This document shows, piece by piece, positions 27,677 through 35,572 of a stretch of DNA of 64,000 nucleotides; position 1 is the first letter of the stretch; each line of letters opens with the position of its first letter. Both the position numbers and the translations under genes were made by a program. The stretch covers positions 30,821 through 94,820 of the forward strand of contig CAJMMQ010000010.1 in NCBI GenBank assembly GCA_905214625.1, written 5' to 3'. The stretch is from an uncultured bacterium (lineage in GTDB: Bacteria; Bacteroidota; Bacteroidia; Bacteroidales; Bacteroidaceae). Below the pieces are notes generated by a model. It was not told the DNA's origin. It saw only the letters and a list, made by a program, of their open reading frames with translations, and ran no database searches.

Positions 27677-28408
27677 TTATTTCAAATCTAAAAGAGAATC
27701 CAGTAGTCCGCCGAAGTCACTGCTTGTGAACTTGAACGGGAACGTCACTTTCAGTCCCACCGACAGCGCGTGGCGGTGCATCGGCGAGCGCATAGCATAG
27801 GGCGTCGTGTCTTTTCCGAATGTCGTCTGCGACGATATGTGTCCGTCGACTGCCATGCGGAAACCGTAGTCTATCTCAAAAGCCACGCACGAGAACATAT
27901 AAATGTCGAGGCCAATCACCGGCGCCACACTAAGCACGGGGCTGCTCACTCTGTACTTGCGCTCATAGCTGCCATACATTCCCGACGTGCTCACCGTGCC
28001 AGCATCCTTGCGCCCGGCAACGTTCCAGAAAGTGCTTACGCCGAGATAAGGCTGCAACGGGCACGACTTTGACAGGAAATACCAGCGTCCGCCAAGCATT
28101 ATCTGCGAGAGGTCTGCCGACACGTCGCCAGCATAGAAGTCCATCACTTCGTGGTCATAGCCGCCGACAAGCGAGAAGCCCGTCTGCGGAATGAAATACT
28201 CTATGTGAGCCGAGAAGTTAGGACCGCCGCCTGCTTTCACAGGGTCGTAATACTTGTCGGGAGTTTCGTTGAGCGACACAACCGGCTTTACAGGACTTAG
28301 CCTGAGGTCTATTGCCCATCGCCGCGAGTCATCGTCCTGAGCGATTGCCACAAGTCGCGACAGACAAAGCAGCAAGACTAAAACAATCAATGGTCTTGTA
28401 TTCATCAT
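27677..28408 (-). CDS. Predicted outer-membrane beta-barrel protein inside the suf operon
   Basis: A 243-residue protein with a signal peptide (MMNTRPLIVLVLLLCLSRLV, cleavage near AIAQ-D) and alternating-hydrophobicity strands: FSAHIEYFIP, QIMLGGRWYFLS, VAPVIGLDIYMFSCVAFEID, HALSVGLKVTFPFKF. The pattern suits a small 8- to 10-strand outer-membrane barrel. No named family was recognised. It lies between sufB (99 bp) and sufC (53 bp) in the same direction, so it is probably co-transcribed with cytosolic iron-sulfur genes, an unexpected pairing. A link to iron or oxidative stress is speculation. Confidence 0.7.
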   Translation of the reverse strand: MMNTRPLIVLVLLLCLSRLVAIAQDDDSRRWAIDLRLSPVKPVVSLNETPDKYYDPVKAGGGPNFSAHIEYFIPQTGFSLVGGYDHEVMDFYAGDVSADLSQIMLGGRWYFLSKSCPLQPYLGVSTFWNVAGRKDAGTVSTSGMYGSYERKYRVSSPVLSVAPVIGLDIYMFSCVAFEIDYGFRMAVDGHISSQTTFGKDTTPYAMRSPMHRHALSVGLKVTFPFKFTSSDFGGLLDSLLDLK

Positions 28409-28463
28409 AATAATATTTTTAATATATATCGTTGATGAGCCGATAAACCCCTACGGCACTACC

Positions 28464-28502
28464 CCACCAATTTTTAATTTTTAATCTTTAATCTTTAATT
28501 TG
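28464..28502. repeat. Short A/T tandem repeat after sufB
   Basis: A run of 7-bp units of the type TTTAATC/TTTTTAA (TTTAATCTTTAATCTTTAAT) between sufB and the barrel gene. Similar runs occur at 26815-26845 and in the repeat clusters at 30240 and 37820. Confidence 0.6.
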
Positions 28503-28507
28503 CAGAA

Positions 28508-29971
28508 CTATCCCACCGTTCCTTCCAACGACACGCTGAGCAGCTTCTGGGCCTCGACGGCAAACTCCATGGGCAGCTTGTTCAGCACCTCCTTGGCATA
28601 TCCGTTGACGATAAGGCCCACGGCCTGCTCCGTAGGTATGCCTCGCTGATTGCAGTAGAACAGCTGGTCTTCGCTTATCTTGCTCGTCGTAGCCTCGTGC
28701 TCCACTATCGCCGAGTCGTTGTGTATGTCCATATACGGGAACGTGTGGGCACCGCAGTCGCTGCCCAGCAGCAGCGAGTCGCACGACGAATAGTTGCGGG
28801 CGTTGTCGGCGTTGGGCGACACGCGCACCAGTCCGCGGTAAGAGTTCTGGCTGTGCCCGGCGCTGATGCCCTTGCTTATTATAGTGCTCTTGGTGTTCTT
28901 TCCCAAGTGAATCATCTTCGTACCCGTGTCGGCCTCCTGGTAGTTGTTGGTCACGGCAACGCTGTAGAACTCTGCCACGGAGTTGTCGCCGCGCAGTATG
29001 CACGACGGATATTTCCACGTTATGGCCGAACCCGTCTCCACCTGTGTCCACGACAGCTTCGAGTTAACTCCGCGCAGGTCGCCGCGCTTGGTGACGAGGT
29101 TGAACACTCCGCCCTTGCCATGTTCATCGCCCGGATACCAGTTCTGCACCGTAGAATATTTCACTTCGGCGTTGTCCTTGACTATTATCTCCACGATGGC
29201 GGCATGTAGCTGATTCTCGTCGCGCATCGGGGCTGTGCAGCCTTCAAGGTAAGACACATAGCTGTCGTCTTCGGCAATGATGAGCGTGCGTTCAAACTGG
29301 CCCGTGTTCCTTGCGTTGATGCGGAAATAAGAGCTAAGCTCCATGGGGCTGCGCACGCCCTTGGGTATGTAGACGAACGAGCCGTCGCTGAACACGGCGC
29401 TGTTCAAGGCTGCGAAGAAGTTGTCGCGGTAAGGCACAACGGTGCCTATGTACTCCCTTACAAGGTCGGGATGCTCCTTTATCGCCTCGCCGATGGAACA
29501 GAATATTATGCCCTTCTCGGCCAGTTTCTCCTTATAGGTAGTCTTCACCGACACCGAGTCCATTATGGCGTCTACGGCCGTCTGGCCGCTAAGTATGAGG
29601 CGCTCTTCGAGCGGAATGCCCAACTTGTCGAACGTCTTCATCAGCTCCGGGTCAATCTCCTTCTTGCCCTCGTCCTTCTTCTTTGCCATCGGGTCGGCAT
29701 AATATGATATAGCCTGATAGTCTATGTCGGGCACGTTAACGTGTCCCCACGTAGGCTGTTCCTGCGTCTTCCAGTAGTTGTAGGCCTTCAGGCGGAAGTC
29801 GAGCATCCAGTCGGGCTCACCCTTCTTCTGCGAGATAAGGCGCACCACATCCTCGTTAAGGCCCACGTCGATTATGTCCGTATGCACGTCGGTGGTGAAG
29901 CCGAACTCATATTTCTGCTCTGCCACCTGTCTTACGAACTCGTTGTTTTTATTTATTTCTTTATTATCCAT
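28508..29971 (-). CDS. sufB: Fe-S assembly scaffold protein SufB
   Basis: A 487-residue scaffold on which the SufBCD complex assembles clusters. The start at 29971 ([20 protein letters not shown]) is chosen because the frame remains open upstream to 30226 but encodes nothing SufB-like, and a promoter lies at 30020-30027. Typical blocks are [72 protein letters not shown] and [20 protein letters not shown]. First gene of the operon sufB-barrel-sufC-sufD-sufS. Confidence 0.97.
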   Translation of the reverse strand: MDNKEINKNNEFVRQVAEQKYEFGFTTDVHTDIIDVGLNEDVVRLISQKKGEPDWMLDFRLKAYNYWKTQEQPTWGHVNVPDIDYQAISYYADPMAKKKDEGKKEIDPELMKTFDKLGIPLEERLILSGQTAVDAIMDSVSVKTTYKEKLAEKGIIFCSIGEAIKEHPDLVREYIGTVVPYRDNFFAALNSAVFSDGSFVYIPKGVRSPMELSSYFRINARNTGQFERTLIIAEDDSYVSYLEGCTAPMRDENQLHAAIVEIIVKDNAEVKYSTVQNWYPGDEHGKGGVFNLVTKRGDLRGVNSKLSWTQVETGSAITWKYPSCILRGDNSVAEFYSVAVTNNYQEADTGTKMIHLGKNTKSTIISKGISAGHSQNSYRGLVRVSPNADNARNYSSCDSLLLGSDCGAHTFPYMDIHNDSAIVEHEATTSKISEDQLFYCNQRGIPTEQAVGLIVNGYAKEVLNKLPMEFAVEAQKLLSVSLEGTVG

Positions 29972-30019
29972 CTCTATTTGTCGTAATTTTGCAGAAAAAC
30001 AAAAATCTGCTGTGGTCTG

Positions 30020-30048
30020 CAAAGTTACGAAAAAATATAATACGGCAA
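30020..30048 (-). promoter_or_regulatory. Promoter of suf operon
   Basis: Minus-strand -7 box TAACTTTG (30020-30027) matches TAnnTTTG; a TTG at 30046-30048 lies 18 nt upstream as the -33 element. The 5' UTR to the sufB ATG would be about 45 nt. Confidence 0.6.
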
Positions 30049-30485
30049 CACAGGAGAATGGAAAATTGAGAATTGAGAAGCGAAGTTTAAATGCAGAGGC
30101 GCTAAGCGCAATGAAAAATGTCTTGCGAAAGTGAAAAGATAAAAGTGAAAAGTGAAAAATCCAAATGCGTAGCGGTTGACAAGAAGCAACAAGACTGATT
30201 AAGTGAAGAGTGAAGAACAGGCGCAAAGCGCAATGAAAAATGAAAAATTAAAAATTAAAAATTAAAATGCAAAGTGGTGATAAGAATACACAAGGCTATT
30301 GAGGTCATCCCGCACTCGATGCGGGATCCAGAGATTAAAAGCGACGTGACGGGAGACTGATTAAGTGTGGTTGATAATAATCCACAAGACTATTGACTTT
30401 AACTCCCAGCCAACTTGTTGGCGATAACTCCTTTAACTACTTTAACTCCTAATTTAAAAAAACATAGCTATCGACTTTAACTACC
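30049..30485. repeat. Composite intergenic repeat cluster, copy A
   Basis: Non-coding mosaic shared with 34918-35290 and 37786-38290. It contains AAATGCGTAGCGGTTGA blocks, GATTAAGTGAAGAGTGAAGA blocks, the palindromic ATCCCGCACTCGATGCGGGAT, the palindrome GCCAACTTGTTGGC and runs of TTTAACTCC/TTTAACTAC. The order is nearly the same in the three copies. Confidence 0.7.
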
Positions 30486-30486
30486 A

Positions 30487-30539
30487 AACAAGACAAATGT
30501 TCCGGCGGGTTATGTCTCCGCCGGAACATTTGTCTTGTT
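30487..30539 (-). terminator. Perfect 22-bp hairpin after 47-aa ORF
   Basis: Arms 30487-30508 and 30518-30539 are exact complements (central part GTTCCGGCGG/CCGCCGGAAC) with a 9-nt loop. It lies 72 bp beyond the stop of the small ORF at 30612 and probably ends its transcript; no long U-run follows. Confidence 0.7.
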
Positions 30540-30611
30540 AATACTGATTAGAGAAACGAAGTTACTCTACTAAATTTCCGTATTCCATTATATCCGAGCT
30601 TCTGCCGTATT

Positions 30612-30755
30612 CTATTCTGCCCAGATATCTTCGTCTTCCATATCGTCAGAGCTTCCTCCGTATTCAATATTCTCACTTCCAGCCATTATCTGGCTCTCAC
30701 TTTCAATGGCGACTACTTCTATCGCCGGACTTTGGTATTCTTCTTTCTTGATCAT
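30612..30755 (-). CDS. Small acidic peptide, 47 residues
   Basis: ATG at 30755, TAG at 30614-30612. The peptide starts MIKKEEYQSPAIEVVAIESE, continues with SQIMAGS, then a glycine/serine and very acidic tail (DDMEDEDIW). This plan (Lys-rich start, SPAIEVVxIE-type core, MAGS, acidic tail) matches a class of short Bacteroidales proteins of unknown function that I recognise by pattern only. Support for a real gene: a coherent composition, a 22-bp hairpin just downstream, and an inverted-repeat element exactly filling the gap to the next gene upstream. There is no signal peptide. It could be co-transcribed with the GLUG protein. Confidence 0.6.
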   Translation of the reverse strand: MIKKEEYQSPAIEVVAIESESQIMAGSENIEYGGSSDDMEDEDIWAE

Positions 30756-30778
30756 AATATTTATATTTTATTATAGGA

Positions 30779-31029
30779 GTTAAAGAAGTTAGAGTAGTTA
30801 AAGTAGTTAAAGCCATATGTCTTGTGGCAACATACAAATTCAGTTTCATAGCTGCAAAGCATTTGTCTTAACTGCTTAACTCCCTAACTTCTTTAACTAC
30901 TTAAACTCAGTCTCATAGCCGCAAAGCATTTGACTTTAACTACTCTAACTTCTTTAACTACTTAAAACTCAGTCTCATAGCCGCAAAGCATATGGCTTTA
31001 ACTACTTTAACTACTCTAACTTCTTTAAC
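30779..31029. repeat. Inverted-repeat element between GLUG gene and small ORF
   Basis: A perfect 41-bp inverted repeat: left arm 30779-30819, right arm 30989-31029 (ends GTTAAAGAAGTTAGAGTAG and CATATGGCTTTAAC). The interior has three copies of a block starting CAGTYTCATAGCYGCAAAGC at 30841, 30908 and 30970. The element ends 12 bp from the GLUG gene stop and 23 bp from the small ORF start, so it fills the gap. Same kind of arm as at 25158-25435. Confidence 0.8.
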
Positions 31030-31041
31030 TACCAAAAAAAT

Positions 31042-34000
31042 CTACTTTGACATAACCTTCTTTCCGCCAACTACATACACTCCTGCGGGAAGGCCGTTGA
31101 GGGCCTTAGACGACTCTACGCCCTTGCGCAGAAGTATGCCCTGAAGGCTGTAGACGTCTACAAGGCGGCTGCCGTCTGCGAGGGCCTGGCGGATGTCGGT
31201 AGTGCTGCCTACCATTATGCGCATGACATTGGCAGGAGACGACGCAGGAGCGTCGATGTAGGCGCGGAAGGCCTGCATGCCTACTTTGTTCTCTGTGCCT
31301 ACGCTCCAGAACTGGTCCTTGCTGATGAACAGGTCGCCCTCTTCAAGGGTTATCGTAGACATTGAGCCATTCAGCTCATAGCCGCTCTCGCCTATCGTCT
31401 TGGTCAGGCCGGCATCTGCTGTGGCTGCAACCCCGGCACCGCTTGCGCTGAAGCTAACCTCCGAGCCTGCGTTCTCGCCCTTGAACAGGGCCGGGGTGTT
31501 GGCATCGAGGGTGTTGCTGCCTGTCGGAATAACGGCAAGGATGCTCTCTTCGCCGCTATCACTCACCACGCCGTCGGCCTGATAGAGGCTTGCGCCGCTT
31601 ACATCTGCGACTGCGAAGGGCAGGGCTATTGTGCCCCATGTGCTCGTAGAGGGCAGCGTGCGGATGTATGTGGCTTCCTTGGCCGTGAAGGCTACGGGAG
31701 TGTAGAAGTCGGCGCCGTCGGTAAGCACGAGGCTGCCGCAGGTGTAGGTTCCGTCGCCGTCCTTAACTATTACGTTGGCTTTATCGTCGGCAACAGTGAA
31801 GCCGGCAGTTTCAACTACGGCCACGGCGTTGCCCTCAAGGCTGATTGCGGCGGCGCCGTCGTTGGCATAGCCGGGCTCGGCTGTGCTGTTGCCTTTGTAT
31901 ATGCTGTAAGCGTAGACCTTCTTCGCCTCGTCGGTGGTCAGCACGGGATATTCGTCCGTGCCTATGGCCTGGCCCCATGCCAGTTCCGTCTGGTCGCCCT
32001 GCAGCAGCACGGCCACCGCGCCGCTCTTGAACTGCTCGGCGGTCTTTTCGGTGGCGGTGCCGCTGCTGTTGCCTATACCAAAATCACAGGTCTCTTCCAG
32101 CCAGTAGCTGTTATCAACGGTTCTATTGTTTTCACCGCAGATGCCGCCTACATTGCCGTTGCCCCTAACTTCACCCGTGCTGTAGCAGTTCATAATAGTG
32201 CCAGCCTTACTGTGATTTTCACCACAAATGCCGCCTACATTGGTGCCGCCGGTAATGGCGCCGCTGTTCCAGCAGTTGGTGATGGTGACATCGCCGAAAC
32301 CGCAGATGCCGCCAACACGTTCATTGTTGCCGGTGACCGCTCCCGTATTGGTGCAGACACTTACGGTGACACCTTTATCACCATTATCAATATAGCCGCA
32401 GATACCACCCACATGACGCTGATCACTGCCATCGATGACGCCGCTGTTAGTGCAGCCGATAAGGGAAGTGCTTGAGTAGCCGCAGATACCGCCCACCGTC
32501 TCCGCGCCGCTGTTGGTCACCTTGCCGGCGTTGGTACAGTTTTTAACGGTGCCAAGGTTGTGGCCGCAGACGCCGCCCAAGTCGCCGTTGCCGTTGACGG
32601 CACCCATGTTGGTACAACCGGCAATAATACCGCCGGTGCTCCATCCGCAGAGGCCGCCGGTATATTTACCGCCGGTGACGGAGCAGCCCTCGCCCAAGGT
32701 CAGGTTCATGATGGTGCCGCCGTCGCCTAAGTAGCCCACAAAGCCCTGATAGCCGGCATCTGTGTCAACCAACATCTTGCTGATGGTATGGCCCTGCCCG
32801 TCGAAGGTGCCGGTATAGGGATTGCTCTCGTTGCCTATGGGGGTCCATGGCAGTGTCTGAACAAGAGTAATGTCGGCTGTAAGCACGGCATCGGCTGCCG
32901 TGTTCTGCGTGTCGGTCAGATAGCCGTTAACAAGGTCTGAAAGCCAGAACAGCTGCCCGGCGTTGGCGATCTGATAGACGCCCTCCACCTGTTCGGCAGG
33001 CTGGTAGCCGCCGCAGAAAGTGCAGATGCCGTTCACATAGTTATGCTCGCCGTTCAGCGGGCTGTTGCCATAAGTATTATTCCCCAGACAATCCTCGCCA
33101 TAGTACACGGTGCCGTGGGTGCTGTCCAGCACCGGGAATTTGTCGCCGTCCTCGCCCAGGGTCTGGTACCAGGCCAGATTGCCCTCGCTGGTGGAGCCGT
33201 TCAGCAGCCAGCACACCGCGCCGCTCTTGAAATCGTCGGCGGACTTTTCCGTGGCTTCGCCGCTGCCATGGCCTATGTCGGTATTGGCGGTGCCAGTAAG
33301 CCAGTAGCAGTTGGTGACGGTGCTGAAGCTGGAGCCGCAGACACTGCCCTTATTCATGCCGCCGCTGACCGCACCGGTGTTATAGCAGCTCTTGATGGTG
33401 CCGTAGCTGATGCCGCAGACGCCGCCCACAGAGCTGCCGCCGCTGACCGCACCGGTGTTATAGCAGCTCTTGATGGTGCCGTAATTGTTGTTTCCGCAGA
33501 CGCCGCCCACAGAGTTGACGCCTATGACCTCGCCATAGTTGACGCAGTTCTGGATGGTGCCGTAATCGTTGTTTCCGCAGACGCCGCCCACTGTATTGTA
33601 GCCGCCTCTGACCCCGCCATAGTTGACGCAGTTCTCGATGGTACCGTAATCGTTGTTTCCGCAGACGCCGCCAACATAATCGACATCAGCTAAGACGGAG
33701 CAATTCTTGCCTAAGGTCAGGTTCTGGATGGTGCCGTTCGTGCTCAAGTAACCCACAAAGCCCAGATTGGTGTCGCTCGATTGGATGGTCATGCCGTCAA
33801 TGGTGTGGCCGCCACCGTCAAAGGTGCCGGTGTACTTGTTGCTGGAATTGCCAATGGGGGTCCAGTCCGCACCGGTCAGGTCGATATCCTTGGTCATCAC
33901 CGCGCAGGCAACCGCGTTCTGTTCCGTGCCGTCGGTCAGCGTGCCGTTCACCAGCCCGGCAAACCAGAGCAGCTCGTCGGCGGTGGAGATTTTGTAGGGG

Positions 34001-34131
34001 TTATCCTGGGTGCCCGCGCCAGAGGGTTGGGTCTGGGCCCATGTCTGTCCGGCGGCAAGCAAGCAGCCGAGCAGAAACAAAAACAGTCCTAAAATTCTTG
34101 GTTTTGTTTTCATTCTCTTTTTCATTTTCAT
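31042..34131 (-). CDS. GLUG-repeat secreted surface protein with T9SS sorting domain
   Basis: A 1029-residue exported protein. Signal peptide about 1-33 (start could also be Met4 or Met7). Two repeat blocks (about 45-310 and 390-690) each open with a module like DNPYKISTADELLWFAGLVN ... TPIGNSS..YTGTFDGGGHTI and continue with many GLUG-type repeats of about 20-25 residues (VGGVCGNNDYGTIENCVNYG). A beta-rich region follows, and the C-terminus (DVYSLQGILLRK ... LPAGVYVVGGKKVMSK) is a T9SS sorting domain. GLUG repeats form beta-helical adhesin-like stalks in other proteins; the ligand is unknown. The repeat region is visibly richer in G+C than its neighbours and has nearly identical 80-bp DNA repeats (33364-33490), suggesting recent expansion or acquisition. 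Confidence 0.85.
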   Translation of the reverse strand: MKMKKRMKTKPRILGLFLFLLGCLLAAGQTWAQTQPSGAGTQDNPYKISTADELLWFAGLVNGTLTDGTEQNAVACAVMTKDIDLTGADWTPIGNSSNKYTGTFDGGGHTIDGMTIQSSDTNLGFVGYLSTNGTIQNLTLGKNCSVLADVDYVGGVCGNNDYGTIENCVNYGGVRGGYNTVGGVCGNNDYGTIQNCVNYGEVIGVNSVGGVCGNNNYGTIKSCYNTGAVSGGSSVGGVCGISYGTIKSCYNTGAVSGGMNKGSVCGSSFSTVTNCYWLTGTANTDIGHGSGEATEKSADDFKSGAVCWLLNGSTSEGNLAWYQTLGEDGDKFPVLDSTHGTVYYGEDCLGNNTYGNSPLNGEHNYVNGICTFCGGYQPAEQVEGVYQIANAGQLFWLSDLVNGYLTDTQNTAADAVLTADITLVQTLPWTPIGNESNPYTGTFDGQGHTISKMLVDTDAGYQGFVGYLGDGGTIMNLTLGEGCSVTGGKYTGGLCGWSTGGIIAGCTNMGAVNGNGDLGGVCGHNLGTVKNCTNAGKVTNSGAETVGGICGYSSTSLIGCTNSGVIDGSDQRHVGGICGYIDNGDKGVTVSVCTNTGAVTGNNERVGGICGFGDVTITNCWNSGAITGGTNVGGICGENHSKAGTIMNCYSTGEVRGNGNVGGICGENNRTVDNSYWLEETCDFGIGNSSGTATEKTAEQFKSGAVAVLLQGDQTELAWGQAIGTDEYPVLTTDEAKKVYAYSIYKGNSTAEPGYANDGAAAISLEGNAVAVVETAGFTVADDKANVIVKDGDGTYTCGSLVLTDGADFYTPVAFTAKEATYIRTLPSTSTWGTIALPFAVADVSGASLYQADGVVSDSGEESILAVIPTGSNTLDANTPALFKGENAGSEVSFSASGAGVAATADAGLTKTIGESGYELNGSMSTITLEEGDLFISKDQFWSVGTENKVGMQAFRAYIDAPASSPANVMRIMVGSTTDIRQALADGSRLVDVYSLQGILLRKGVESSKALNGLPAGVYVVGGKKVMSK

Positions 34132-34668
34132 CGTTTTTTCTGATTATTCTGATTCATGAGTATCTCTTTTTTCCGGACAATAGAAGGCTGTGCACCCGTT
34201 GAGAAGGTCGGGCGTGAAATGGTAGTAATAAGGCATGCGTAAACTGTTGCTTACCATTATGCAACAGGGCCGCAACGGGCAGTAGCGGCAACAGGGCATC
34301 GGCCGCCGGAATACAAAAACAGCCGACAAAGGAAATGCTGCGGTTTCCCTTGCCGGCTTGAAAAAATGTTTGTATATTACGCGCGCGATTCTTCTTATGA
34401 GAGAGAAGGAGAAGGGCCGCGCGAATGTGTGTGTTTATACAAAAATCTGAAACGGCCAAATTATCTGCCATGTTTTTTTGTAGGTCAGCCCGTCCCTCGT
34501 CACCGCCGCCACAGCAAGACACGTGTGCGGAGCACGCGCGCGGCATGGGCGAACACGCCAAGGCACGCAGCATGGCATGCATGCCGCCAAGGCTTAACGA
34601 CTTAAAGCAGGGATTATTCTTCTTACCTCTATTCACCTTTAATTTCTGTATAACACGAAAAATGACTG
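34132..34668. other. GC-rich leader region upstream of GLUG gene
   Basis: About 540 bp between a candidate promoter (34669) and the GLUG start. It is unusually GC-rich (GCATGCATGCCATGC, GCGCGCGTGC) with several short palindromes. The minus-strand ORF 34154-34969 crosses it but is composition-poor, lacks family features and runs through the promoter, so it is not called. It could be a long structured 5' UTR or a small RNA. Confidence 0.4.
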
Positions 34669-34734
34669 CAAAGTTAATCAGAAAAACGGCACACGATAGG
34701 ACAATCGATGAAAAAATAGGACAATCGATGAAAA
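34669..34734 (-). promoter_or_regulatory. Candidate regulated promoter with two 19-bp direct repeats
   Basis: Minus-strand -7 box TAACTTTG (34669-34676). Starting 19 bp upstream, the sequence TTTTCATCGATTGTCCTAT occurs twice (34696-34714 and 34716-34734) with an exact 20-bp period, putting both copies on the same face of the helix. Each has the palindrome ATCGAT. No TTTG -33 element is present, as expected for an activator-dependent promoter. Confidence 0.5.
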
Positions 34735-34917
34735 TCTTCACCGAAGACGAGCCGGTCTGAAAGCGGATAACATTCACGGAATATGCCATGAAAACAGGTG
34801 TCTGACAACGATAAAAAGGGCGCGAACTGCTCTGCAACAGTAAACTCAGCATACGTATTCGCCAAAAAAGTATCATTGTTTGTATCATATCATTATATCG
34901 CAGGCACTGCGCGCAAT

Positions 34918-35290
34918 TAAGAACGTCTTGCGAAAGTGAAAAGATAAAAGAGAAAAACGAAAAATCCAAATGCGTAGCGGTTGATAAGAATCCACAAGAC
35001 TAATTAAGTGAAGAGTGAAGAACGAAGAGTGAAGAATTCATGTGCAAAGTGGTTGACAAGAAGCAACAAGACTATTGAGGTCATCCCGCACTCGATGCGG
35101 GATCCAGAGATTAAGAGCGACAGGAGACTGATTAAGTGAAGAGGGAAGAATTCATGTGCGTAGTGGTTGATAAGAATCCACAAGACTATTGACTTTAACT
35201 CCCAGCCAACTTGTTGGCGATAACTACTTCTAACTCCTTTAACTCCCCAAAAGAACGGCTATTGTCTTTAACTCCTAATTTAAAAGAGCA
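34918..35290. repeat. Composite intergenic repeat cluster, copy B
   Basis: Shares blocks and order with copies A (30049) and C (37786): TCTTGCGAAAGTGAAAAGAT, AAATGCGTAGCGGTTGA, CACAAGACTATTGA, the ATCCCGCACTCGATGCGGGAT palindrome at about 35085, and GCCAACTTGTTGGC. No coding potential. Confidence 0.7.
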
Positions 35291-35305
35291 AGAGCTTTCA
35301 TACTG

Positions 35306-35472
35306 TGACCGCTACAAACCGCCCGTAGGGACGTACCCAAGGTACGTCCAAATAACGATATAATGAATAAATTATACGCAAAGGCGGACGTACCTCGGGT
35401 ACGTCCCTACGGATAATGCTGAAAAAACTATCCTCATAAAGCTGTAATTTTCACCATCTTACCCTTGTTTTT
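35306..35472. repeat. 167-bp repeat with 27-bp inverted arms, copy 1
   Basis: Arms 35323-35349 and 35386-35412 (CCGTAGGGACGTACC... and complement) differ at one base and themselves contain GTACC/GGTAC palindromes. The whole 167-bp unit recurs at 52720-52886 in the same orientation with about 90 percent identity by eye. Non-coding. Confidence 0.8.
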
Positions 35473-35518
35473 CTCCTTTAACTACTTTAACTCCCAAAAA
35501 CCTTCCATAAAAAAGAGA

Positions 35519-35550
35519 GAGAGGCAAAAGCCGCACGGCTTTCACCTCTC
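35519..35550 (-). terminator. Terminator of S41 protease gene
   Basis: GAGAGGCAAAAGCCG (35519-35533) pairs with CGGCTTTCACCTCTC (35536-35550), one mismatch, and CTCTTTTTTATGG follows on the minus strand. 23 bp beyond the stop. Confidence 0.85.
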
Positions 35551-35572
35551 CCAAAATATATTCTCTCAACTT

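Noticed and set aside
28488..29051. 187-codon minus-strand ORF within sufB
   Set aside because: Out-of-frame shadow of sufB with low-complexity composition.
29972..30226. Longer SufB start at 30226
   Set aside because: The extra 85 residues are not SufB-like and overlap the predicted promoter; the ATG at 29971 gives the normal length.
34132..34668. Known riboswitch or structured RNA upstream of the GLUG gene
   Set aside because: GC-rich with palindromes, but no consensus core of any riboswitch class could be recognised.
34154..34969. 271-codon minus-strand ORF upstream of the GLUG gene
   Set aside because: Composition unlike a real protein, no signal or domain, runs through repeat DNA and a candidate promoter.
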